Below, piece by piece: positions 57,688-64,000 of a stretch of DNA of 64,000 nucleotides. Each line of letters starts with the position of its first letter. The first letter of the stretch is position 1. The position numbers were made by a program, and so were the translations under genes. Source of the stretch: Corynebacterium sp. HMSC08A12 (lineage in GTDB: Bacteria > Actinomycetota > Actinomycetes > Mycobacteriales > Mycobacteriaceae); the NCBI RefSeq assembly GCF_001807485.1, contig NZ_KV789166.1, positions 1-64,000 on the forward strand. Reading direction: 5' to 3'. The notes beneath the pieces were generated by a model. The model made no database searches. It was not told where the DNA came from and saw only the letters and a list, made by a program, of their open reading frames with translations.

Positions 57688-57725
57688 CCTGGGCATTTTT
57701 TGTCCAGGGATTTCTTGTTTTTGCT
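57688..57725 (+). terminator. Orphan hairpin with T-rich tail
   Basis: CCCTGG and TCCAGGG pair across GCATTTTTTG, followed by TTTCTTGTTTTT on the plus strand. No gene was found upstream on the plus strand between here and the BCCT gene, so it may end an unrecognised small RNA or act at the prophage edge. Confidence 0.5.
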
Positions 57726-57755
57726 GGTGGTGGTACGTATTGGATTTTTCGTCAT

Positions 57756-57816
57756 TTACGATACTTACGATCTTTACGGTGGCTTGCGGGATTTTTGCGG
57801 GATAGTTGCGGGATAG
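57756..57816. repeat. Two phased short tandem repeat arrays
   Basis: Three 9-base units TTACGATAC/TTACGATCT/TTACGGTGG at 57756, 57765 and 57774, then three 11-base units TTGCGGGATTT/TTGCGGGATAG/TTGCGGGATAG at 57784, 57795 and 57806. Both repeat at about one DNA turn, as binding-site arrays often do. Confidence 0.7.
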
Positions 57817-57909
57817 TTGACACGCTCGAAGGGTGCCTAAAGTACGTATGTGACCGACTTCATACAATAAACAGCGTCTACCGGCCAGACATTGCCTAGC
57901 CACTTGACC

Positions 57910-57915
57910 TATAAT
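57910..57915 (+). promoter_or_regulatory. Probable -10 box for the small prophage-edge gene
   Basis: A perfect TATAAT 48 bases before the ATG at 57963. No good -35 hexamer at standard spacing was seen. AAAGGA serves as ribosome-binding site. Confidence 0.45.
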
Positions 57916-57962
57916 CAAGATGTAAGGAAAAAGGGCAAGACCAAAACCGAAAGGACACCAAA

Positions 57963-58157
57963 ATGAACACCTACACCGACCGCAACGAAGCCATCCACCA
58001 CGAGATCATCACCGCCCTGGGCGACTACGCCGACGAGCACGACATCGACGCCATCGCCGACCAGGTACTCACCACCACCGGCGAAGGCAAAGACTTCCGC
58101 ATCATCCTGGATGAGGATGTGGATTTCTGGGCAGTAGTCGAAGCCAACGCCCTCTAG
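57963..58157 (+). CDS. Small acidic hypothetical protein (phage-associated)
   Basis: A 64-residue, Asp/Glu-rich protein with DEHDIDAIADQVLTTTGEG and ending VDFWAVVEANAL. AAAGGA lies just upstream and a TATAAT box is present. It is compact and helical in pattern, as small phage accessory proteins often are. It runs opposite to the prophage late genes. Function unknown. Confidence 0.6.
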   Translation: MNTYTDRNEAIHHEIITALGDYADEHDIDAIADQVLTTTGEGKDFRIILDEDVDFWAVVEANAL

Positions 58158-58238
58158 CCCCTAGCCCCGCCACCGCGCGGGGCAAAATCAAATAACTTTT
58201 GAAAGAGCCTGATCACCCCATATAAAGAGGAGAACCCC

Positions 58239-58631
58239 ATGACCGACCTAGACACCCTCACCCGCCTAGTAGCCACCGCCCTAGACATCACAGACGACGC
58301 AGCCCGCGACTCACTCGATACCTACATCGACCAGCTCGCCCGCGAAACCGGCGACACCATCGACCCTGACGAGATCAGCGACGATGATGCAGCCTTCCTC
58401 CTGGAATCCTGCCGAGAAGCCCAGCGCTCCGGCGACCTTGGGGAGCGTCAGCTTGCAGACCTAGAGGAAGCCGCCCGCGCCTACGACGAGGCTCACATCG
58501 ACTTCCAGACTGCAGAGCAGCAGCGCATGGCAGCAGTACGCGCAGCGCTCGCAGCAGGCGCACGGGTAGTGGACATCTGCCGGATTACCGGCATGGCGCG
58601 CAGTCGCGTGTACCAGATCAAAGACGCCTAG
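58239..58631 (+). CDS. Hypothetical protein with C-terminal helix-turn-helix
   Basis: A 130-residue acidic protein. The first 95 residues are helical with many Asp/Glu. The C-terminus reads AVRAALAAGARVVDICRITGMARSRVYQIKDA, a clear helix-turn-helix of the type used by small resolvase-like or repressor DNA-binding proteins. AGGAG precedes the ATG. It may regulate a phage or host gene; it ends seven bases before the phage terminator. Confidence 0.6.
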   Translation: MTDLDTLTRLVATALDITDDAARDSLDTYIDQLARETGDTIDPDEISDDDAAFLLESCREAQRSGDLGERQLADLEEAARAYDEAHIDFQTAEQQRMAAVRAALAAGARVVDICRITGMARSRVYQIKDA

Positions 58632-58637
58632 AAACGC

Positions 58638-58688
58638 AAAAAAGACCCCCACCACGGGGAGCCAAAGCTCAACCAATGGTGAGGGTCT
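58638..58688 (-). terminator. Terminator of the prophage lysis operon
   Basis: On the minus strand AGACCCTCACCA pairs with TGGTGGGGGTCT across a loop of about 22 bases, followed by TTTTTT. It lies 80 bases past the stop of the last phage gene. Confidence 0.8.
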
Positions 58689-58767
58689 ATGGGGATTGCT
58701 GCACGGGGTGGAGGGGGCGCATTTTTAGGTGGGGACTGCACCCCCTTCTTGCAGCATGGTTAGTGTA

Positions 58768-59139
58768 TCAAAGGTTCTTTAGATCGTCTCGAATCTCTTC
58801 GGGGATTTGCAGCCGGTGGTTCGGGTGCTCTCGCAGCCACCGACGGATCGTCTCTAACGCCGCGCGGTATCGGGCTTTCAGGTCAGCCAACTGCTGCTTG
58901 ACAGTGCGCATGTCCGCTTGCAACTCCTCGATCTGCTGCTGCTGCCCCTCCAGGCGCTCGTCCGCGTATGCTTTCGTCTCTGCTAGGAGTTTTGACCATT
59001 CCTCCGCGCGGGTGGTCACCTCCGCTGCTTTCTCTTGGGATCGTGCTGAAATACGCTGTCCGATGAGGGTGGATAGGCCGCCGACTAGCGCAACTGCGAC
59101 TGTCCCCGCGACTGTGAGGATCGCACTCACATCCATCAC
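58768..59139 (-). CDS. Phage protein with N-terminal membrane helix and coiled coil
   Basis: A 123-residue protein. One membrane helix (ILTVAGTVAVALVGGLSTLIG) precedes a long coiled coil (EEWSKLLAETKAYADERLEGQQQQIEELQADMRTVKQQLADLKARY). It is typical of the DUF2746-like proteins near lysis genes of actinobacteriophages, sometimes called holins or spanin-like. It overlaps the start of the gene upstream by four bases (ATGA). Function inferred from position only. Confidence 0.65.
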   Translation of the reverse strand: MMDVSAILTVAGTVAVALVGGLSTLIGQRISARSQEKAAEVTTRAEEWSKLLAETKAYADERLEGQQQQIEELQADMRTVKQQLADLKARYRAALETIRRWLREHPNHRLQIPEEIRDDLKNL

Positions 59140-59543
59140 CCCTCCTTAGATATGCGTACCTCTGTAGCCCTCCCTCGACCGAATGCCCATAGGATCAGGG
59201 CGCAGATCAGGTAGTAGGACAGTGCGCTCACCCAGGCGCGGGGCAGTTGCTCGTCGAAAATCTGACCAGCCATGAAGCTGGTGCCCCACGCTGCATGGAT
59301 ACCGACTGTCAGCCCCACACACGTCGGCATGAGCTTAGGGGATAGCGTCGCAATAAGACAGACCAGGCCAATGCCAATCCATATGACGCTCCACACGGAC
59401 GGTTGGAACACGCTTTCTAGGTAGTGTGCTGCGCGTCGATCCTGATTGACAAAGCCGGGCATGTATGAGATGCCGCGCGCGATGGTGGCTATGCCGACTA
59501 TGAGTAGTCCTGCTGCGTCGGTTGCCCACCAGTTGCGGGTCAT
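59136..59543 (-). CDS. Phage multi-pass membrane protein
   Basis: A 135-residue protein with four hydrophobic segments (AAGLLIVGIATIARGI, VWSVIWIGIGLVCLIATL, PTCVGLTVGIHAAWGTSFMAGQI, SYYLICALILWAF). Its position between the endolysin block and the coiled-coil gene, with ATGA-type overlaps on both sides, points to a holin or lysis accessory protein. No family motif recognised. Confidence 0.6.
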   Translation of the reverse strand: MTRNWWATDAAGLLIVGIATIARGISYMPGFVNQDRRAAHYLESVFQPSVWSVIWIGIGLVCLIATLSPKLMPTCVGLTVGIHAAWGTSFMAGQIFDEQLPRAWVSALSYYLICALILWAFGRGRATEVRISKEG

Positions 59544-59902
59544 GAGTCCAGCCCCGGGTATGCGCCCTCAACCTCCGGCTCTACCTCTGGCGCTGCGTGG
59601 CGTGGCTCATAGTTGGCCTGCTGCTGGTAGGTCTGCGCCGCCGCCGCGATAGTGGGCAGCGCCTGTAGCGCTGCTACGAGGTCGAGGCCTGCCAGGGGTG
59701 CCTGGTCGGGGGCTTTAGGGAGGTTGGCTGCTGCCGTGCCGCCTGTGATGGCTGCTCCCGCGCCAGCGAGGGTGCCTAGTAGTGCCGCGACGTCCGTGTA
59801 GCCCAAGGTGGTTGCCACGACCGCTGCGAGGCCAACTAGTGCGGAAATGACATAGATGACGAGTCGCACCCAGGCCATTGGGGTTAGTTTCTGCTGCTGC
59901 AT
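59540..59902 (-). CDS. Putative phage holin
   Basis: A 120-residue protein with two N-terminal membrane helices (VRLVIYVISALVGLAAVVATTLGY, VAALLGTLAGAGAAITGGTAAANL) and a polar, Ala/Gln/Pro-rich C-terminus. Two close helices next to an endolysin gene is a standard holin form. It overlaps the following gene by four bases. Confidence 0.65.
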   Translation of the reverse strand: MQQQKLTPMAWVRLVIYVISALVGLAAVVATTLGYTDVAALLGTLAGAGAAITGGTAAANLPKAPDQAPLAGLDLVAALQALPTIAAAAQTYQQQANYEPRHAAPEVEPEVEGAYPGLDS

Positions 59903-59955
59903 GGTTACTTTCCTTCCGTGATTTGGTTACTCTTCTTTTGGATCAGGTAGGTGTG

Positions 59956-60852
59956 TTACGAGGTTGAGTCGTGAGGCGGCACTTCGTTGGTGTAGTAGAA
60001 CGTGGACAGGGACATTCGGTCTGCGCCGACCTCCCGAACTATCGCCAGCGCCTTATCGACCTCCACCCTGAACTTCAGATCATCGCCCCACCCGGACAGG
60101 TGGACGATGTACGAACGCAGCTTCGTGAGGAACTTCCCTTCCTGGAACAACTCCACAGAGCAATTCGACCAGCTCCCGTCGGAGAAGATCGCCACCTCCG
60201 GGAAATGCGGAAGCTTCAGCTCATTCAGAGCACGGATGAGCGATTCCACGTCTACAGACGTGGAAATGTCTATACTGACGCGGCCTGCGTGCTGCACTAC
60301 GCTCGCCGTCGCACCGAGTTCCCATACTGGGTCGAGGTCGTCTACTGCCTGGAACTGTAATAGATCCACTGGCGTGAGGTGCGATTGCAGATCCGCGAAC
60401 TGGGCTTGCAGAGCTGACGGGTCGAACGGTTGCGGGTCTGGCTTGGCTTCCAGTGCCGTGACGCGGTTGCCTAGGTCGCGGGTCGTATCCTCCAGCGGGG
60501 CGAGATCAACAGCCGGAGCCTGCTCTAGCCTCTCGACACGCTTCCCCAGCGCCGCCCACGCCGTCTCCTGGAAATCCTCCGCCTGCCACTCCAACAGATC
60601 GAACAGGTCATACTCGCCAGCCTCCGGCACCTTGACGTGCCACGCCTTCGTCCAGCCCCCGGTGCTCACACGGGCACGCATAGCTCCCGGCAACAGGTCA
60701 TCAACCCGCGCCTTGCCGTCACGAATCTCCACCTCCACCGACGATGGCACAACATCGGGATCGCCCAACGCCATGCGCTCAAGACTAAAACGTAGCACCC
60801 CCTCCGGGCGGCTGCCGTCAAGCTTGACCAGATCAACGTACACAGTGGTCAT
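59956..60852 (-). CDS. Phage hypothetical, possible tail-associated protein
   Basis: A 298-residue protein with a beta-rich N-terminus (VYVDLVKLDGSRPEGVLRFSL...), a coiled-coil segment near residues 100-145 (ALGKRVERLEQAPAVD and DLGNRVTALEAKP), and a beta-rich C-terminus. This layout fits a trimeric fibre or receptor-binding part. Its ATG overlaps the endolysin stop region at 60852. No catalytic motif seen. Confidence 0.6.
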   Translation of the reverse strand: MTTVYVDLVKLDGSRPEGVLRFSLERMALGDPDVVPSSVEVEIRDGKARVDDLLPGAMRARVSTGGWTKAWHVKVPEAGEYDLFDLLEWQAEDFQETAWAALGKRVERLEQAPAVDLAPLEDTTRDLGNRVTALEAKPDPQPFDPSALQAQFADLQSHLTPVDLLQFQAVDDLDPVWELGATASVVQHAGRVSIDISTSVDVESLIRALNELKLPHFPEVAIFSDGSWSNCSVELFQEGKFLTKLRSYIVHLSGWGDDLKFRVEVDKALAIVREVGADRMSLSTFYYTNEVPPHDSTS

Positions 60853-62246
60853 TACTTTCCTTCCAGCTTGTTTGCAATGTTCTGTAGCTGCGCCTCCATA
60901 CGGGCGACACGCTTTTCCAGACGCTCGGTGTTTTCCTTAGCGATAAAGGCGTGCGCGTCGATGTTGCGCACCATATCCAGCGGCGTCATGGTGACCTTGG
61001 AGCCCGGCACGCGGGACTTGTAGCGTCGATTAATCTGGTCGAAATCCGTCATGTCGTGACCTTTCTGTGGTTGTGGTTTGCCCGGCTTAGCCGGGGTTGG
61101 CTTAGCACCCCCGCCGTAGAACAGGGCACGCAATTCTTCCTTGGTGCCCCTAAAGGCGTTAATGTCTACGGAATAGCCCGCGACCTGCGCGTTACTGCCG
61201 AACTGCCACAGGCTCGGCTTCTGGTTGCCCAGCGGGTAGTTCCACTGTCGGGGGTTATTGCCGGGGTAGATGTTGCGTGGCTTGCCCGCGGGGTTGCGTC
61301 CGTATGCTGCTACCCAGAACTTGCCGAACTCATGCGAGTCAGGTTCGCGCGGGGCTACCCGCCCCTCCCAATAGGGCACGTAGGAATACGCGCCGATCAC
61401 GCGCACCCCGTGGCGCTCGAACTCGCGCTTACACGCGCGGATATGATCGACATGCAGACCAGCGTTAGTTTCCACGTCAATCCACATAGGGCGCTTTTTG
61501 TTGCCCATGACCTGCAATGATGCTTGCACCTGTTGAGCTACACTCGTACCCTCACTCGGGTTCCGTAGATAGTGGTAGGCCGCCGTGACCAGCCCCGCGC
61601 CCTCCGCGTCGGCCAAATGCGACTGATATACGCGGTCTTTGTAGGCGCCGTCGGTGGTGCGGATAATCGCAAAATCGACACCCTCCCGCGCGGCCTGCTT
61701 CAGGCTCATGCCGTTTTGGTGAGAACTCACATCAACGCCGTAGGTTGTCCCCATATTGCCTCCCTTAGGTTTAGGTTTGGGTTTAGCCGCGGGTGGGGTG
61801 GACTCCCCCGGCCACCGCGCACCCTTTAACACCTGCTGCGGGTCAAGAATCGTCTTACCCAGAACGCGACGGGCGGCGGGAACCCACGAATACCTAAATA
61901 CCTCGATGTGTAGGTGAGGGACTACACCGCCGTTCGTCCGCGAATCCGGGTTAATCCGCCCAATACGCTGCCCCTCACGAACACGCTGCCCAGCTCGCAC
62001 CTCCGGGATAACATGCCCGTACACGCTTTCATTTCCGCCCACACTCGCCGGGTGATCTACACGAATCCACTGCCCAAAACCGGACGCAGCACCGGCCTGC
62101 ACAACGGTTCCGTCCTTGATCGCGTAGACGGGCTTACCGCCCGCGCTCCCGCCGTTACCGTAGTCCGTGCCGTAATGTGTGGTTCCCCATCGCGGCCCGT
62201 AGGGGCTTGTGACATAAAACCCCCTAGGCACCGGCATTGTTACCAT
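60852..62246 (-). CDS. Two-domain phage endolysin (M23 peptidase plus GH25 lysozyme)
   Basis: A protein of about 464 residues. The N-terminal M23-type domain shows SPYGPRWGTTHYGTDYGNG (His and Asp ligands), YGHVIPE and HLHIEVF. A Pro/Lys linker follows, then a GH25 muramidase domain: YGVDVSSHQNG, FAIIRTTDGAYKD and PMWIDVETNAG with the acidic residues. The C-terminus has a short coiled coil. AAGGAGG lies seven bases before ATG 62246, so that start is firm. The combination of a peptidase and a muramidase suits the corynebacterial wall. It is followed by holin-like genes. Confidence 0.87.
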   Translation of the reverse strand: MVTMPVPRGFYVTSPYGPRWGTTHYGTDYGNGGSAGGKPVYAIKDGTVVQAGAASGFGQWIRVDHPASVGGNESVYGHVIPEVRAGQRVREGQRIGRINPDSRTNGGVVPHLHIEVFRYSWVPAARRVLGKTILDPQQVLKGARWPGESTPPAAKPKPKPKGGNMGTTYGVDVSSHQNGMSLKQAAREGVDFAIIRTTDGAYKDRVYQSHLADAEGAGLVTAAYHYLRNPSEGTSVAQQVQASLQVMGNKKRPMWIDVETNAGLHVDHIRACKREFERHGVRVIGAYSYVPYWEGRVAPREPDSHEFGKFWVAAYGRNPAGKPRNIYPGNNPRQWNYPLGNQKPSLWQFGSNAQVAGYSVDINAFRGTKEELRALFYGGGAKPTPAKPGKPQPQKGHDMTDFDQINRRYKSRVPGSKVTMTPLDMVRNIDAHAFIAKENTERLEKRVARMEAQLQNIANKLEGK

Positions 62247-62332
62247 TGCTAACCTCCTTGCTTTGGGCATGAGTAAACCCCCACCTTTCAGCGGGGGTTG
62301 TTAGATGTTGTTAGATCTTTATGGACTCAAAA

Positions 62333-63820
62333 TCACATGAATTCCAGCCCCACCATCCCGAGCGGCGGAGTGATACCAGCCGGGATCTTGAACTTGAGGC
62401 CACCCTCTACAAAACTCCCCATGAAAACATAAAACTTTACAGGCGGGGCAAGAGCCTGCGGAGGCTCGCCGCCAGCAAACTCCCCTTCCATTTTCTGCAT
62501 CCACGCCTGAACCTCTTCAGTCTCCGCGCACCACCCAGACATATATGCGCTAGCGACTGTGAGGTCACTAAGGCTTGCTTCCAGCTTGGTACCCCCTGTG
62601 CGAATAAAAACCTCCGCCTCGGAATTACCGGCGAACAAAGCATAAAAAATGCCGACATTAGGGAACGTTAGGGAAACTTCGGCACCCTGCGCCAGGGCAA
62701 CATATTTCCTACGGAATTTACCCCTGGTCACCTCGACAGGCACTTCCTCGAAACTCGGGAGAGACCCAGCACCATCACCCTTCTCGCCCTTTAATGGGGG
62801 GCTAGTTTTGCCGTTTACGGTTAGTCTATCGCCGTCCCACGATGTAGAGGAGGCAATATTGGCTGCCCGGTTAGCGTCAGCCTTAGCCGCCTTAGCGGAC
62901 TTATTAGCCGCCGTCGCGGACGTAGCCGCCTTACCCGCATCGGTTTTAGCTGCGCTCGCGCTGCCAGCTGCCGCTGTAGCGGATTCGCCTGCCGCATCAG
63001 CGCTAGACTTCGCTGCACTAGCAGACTTACTAGAGTTATCGGCGCTAGTTTTAGCCGCGCTCGCGGAGCTGGTTGCAGATGCAGCCGATTTACCAGCGCT
63101 ATCGGCGCTAGCCTTCGCAGCGTCAGCCCACTTGCTTACCTGGTCGGCTGTACCTATGCGGTCGGCGCTAGTTTTAGCTACACCCGCCGAATCAGCCGCC
63201 TGCTGCGCACTCGCCGTAGCCGACTCACTAGCCGTTTTAGCGGAATTAGCGAAACTAGAGGCGTCGGAACGCGACTTATCGGCAGCCTTCGCGGAACCAT
63301 CAGCAGCAGTAGCAGACTTACCGGCGTTATCAGCGCTAGACTTCGCCGCGGACGCGCTACCGGCAGCAGCCGTAGCCGATTTACCGGCATTCGTCGCGGA
63401 CGTAGCGGCCTTACCAGCCTCCGTCTTAGCGGCCTTCGCGGAATCACCCGCAGCCGACACAGACGCCCGCGCCTCGTCCAGCCACGCGCCGAAATCACGC
63501 CGCAGCTCATCCAAAGCGTCACGCTCTAGATCGCCCGCAGACTCCGCCGCACGAATACACGCCTCAAGGCTGGCCGTACCGGATTCCGGGACGATCAGAT
63601 CGACCGCCTCACTAGGTAAGCCGCCAGATATAGCCACCAGCACACACGCACCAGGCAAGAGTTCCAGATCGACCTTGCCGTCGAAAACCGGCCTGCGGTC
63701 GCTCATGTCCATCAGCCAGCCACCCGGCACCGGGCGCGACACCTTCGAACGCACCCGCACCTCCGTGGCGGCTTCAGCCGTACCTGTAATGATTTTCAGA
63801 TCACCCTGCACACGGGTCAT
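62333..63820 (-). CDS. Phage tail fibre protein with Ala/Ser/Lys coiled-coil repeats
   Basis: A 495-residue protein. Residues 1-110 resemble a phage baseplate/tail N-terminus. About residues 115-345 consist of degenerate repeats of A-x-S-A-x-x-A-x-x-A (SAAKTSADNAGKSATAA and similar), expected to form a long parallel coiled coil. A short collagen-like SPPLKGEKGDGAG precedes the C-terminal beta-rich domain. This is a classic fibre or tail-associated adhesin architecture. It is ten bases downstream of another tail gene. Confidence 0.75.
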   Translation of the reverse strand: MTRVQGDLKIITGTAEAATEVRVRSKVSRPVPGGWLMDMSDRRPVFDGKVDLELLPGACVLVAISGGLPSEAVDLIVPESGTASLEACIRAAESAGDLERDALDELRRDFGAWLDEARASVSAAGDSAKAAKTEAGKAATSATNAGKSATAAAGSASAAKSSADNAGKSATAADGSAKAADKSRSDASSFANSAKTASESATASAQQAADSAGVAKTSADRIGTADQVSKWADAAKASADSAGKSAASATSSASAAKTSADNSSKSASAAKSSADAAGESATAAAGSASAAKTDAGKAATSATAANKSAKAAKADANRAANIASSTSWDGDRLTVNGKTSPPLKGEKGDGAGSLPSFEEVPVEVTRGKFRRKYVALAQGAEVSLTFPNVGIFYALFAGNSEAEVFIRTGGTKLEASLSDLTVASAYMSGWCAETEEVQAWMQKMEGEFAGGEPPQALAPPVKFYVFMGSFVEGGLKFKIPAGITPPLGMVGLEFM

Positions 63821-63830
63821 AACAAAACTC

Positions 63831-64000
63831 CTAGAACAACTTAGGGGCAGACAGAATCACAATCTGCCGAATACCAACCAGAGCCGTCGGCTTATAGAAA
63901 AACCGCCGGTTAGACTCACTAATCCGCGCCAAACGAATCTCCGTACCACCGTCATTGCCGAAACCATTCATATTCGCCATGAACATCACCGCGTCGCCCT
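63831..64000 (-). CDS. Phage tail protein, partial (3' end)
   Basis: The last 56 codons of a gene entering from outside the window: GDAVMFMANMNGFGNDGGTE..., ending ILSAPKLF before the TAG at 63831-63833. It is ten bases upstream of the fibre gene, same strand, so it belongs to the tail operon. Too short for a family call. Confidence 0.7.
   Translation of the reverse strand, partial: GDAVMFMANMNGFGNDGGTEIRLARISESNRRFFYKPTALVGIRQIVILSAPKLF

Larger units (their letters stand above)
57396..57962. other. Long intergenic region at the prophage edge
   Basis: About 570 bases without a convincing gene. It should carry the transporter promoter on the left. A plus-strand hairpin with a T-rich tail (57688-57725) and two phased tandem repeat arrays (57756-57816) lie in the middle. 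A TATAAT box at 57910-57915 precedes the small gene at 57963. Two open frames of about 100 codons on opposite strands have no recognisable content and were not called. Confidence 0.5.

Noticed and set aside
57573..57918. Two overlapping open frames of about 100 codons, one per strand
   Set aside because: Neither has a good ribosome-binding site or recognisable content, and both overlap the repeat arrays.

Overview
The window is GC-rich, densely coding actinobacterial DNA and is best explained as a Corynebacterium chromosome. The evidence is a mycothiol-dependent formaldehyde dehydrogenase gene, a DtxR-type iron box, an actinobacterial 6C small RNA, a Zur-type regulator, and the typical corynebacterial order hemW-hrcA-dnaJ-rsmE-phoH-ybeY-corC-era, then recO-uppS. 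The species cannot be fixed from the sequence alone. No rRNA, tRNA or CRISPR array was seen.

Layout. 0-6.4 kb: two Ltp-family membrane proteins (a family that includes phage superinfection-exclusion proteins), a CsoR/CopA copper efflux operon, and a mycothiol/formaldehyde detoxification operon (mscR plus a metallo-beta-lactamase-fold hydrolase). 6.4-13.7 kb: an accessory region holding a near-complete but inactivated IS3-family element, a truncated second IS3 element, an AT-richer pair of siderophore-type ABC transporter genes behind a DtxR box, a decayed copy of the first IS in opposite orientation, and three small genes of unknown function. 13.7-22.2 kb: dnaG with a degenerate zinc motif, a GMC oxidoreductase, a secreted guanyl-specific RNase, dgt, a YdcF protein and a TPM-domain protein. 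22.2-27.2 kb: a repeat-rich intergenic region, a phosphate transporter, glyS and the 6C RNA. 27.2-43 kb: zur, a ferritin-like/VIT iron transporter, uppS, recO, two DUF4282 proteins, and then the long minus-strand housekeeping block from era to hemW and fadD. 43-57.4 kb: malQ, an M3 peptidase and a carboxylesterase with overlapping divergent start codons, a malY-ABC-aminotransferase operon, csbD, a 3-hydroxybutyryl-CoA dehydrogenase and a BCCT transporter. 57.4-64 kb: the lysis and tail end of a prophage (tail proteins, a two-domain endolysin, holin-like membrane proteins) running off the window, bounded on the host side by short tandem repeats.

How it fits together. Metal homeostasis recurs: copper export under CsoR, iron acquisition under a probable DtxR box, zinc sensing by Zur, and an iron/manganese transporter of MbfA type. 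Several conserved enzymes (Dgt, RsmE, the M3 peptidase, HemW, DnaG) carry Ala/Gly/Ser-rich low-complexity insertions, which looks like a property of this lineage. The most distinctive items are the IS-flanked, DtxR-boxed transporter island, the 6C RNA, the loss of DnaG zinc ligands, the divergent start codons that share two base pairs, and the phased repeat arrays at the prophage edge.
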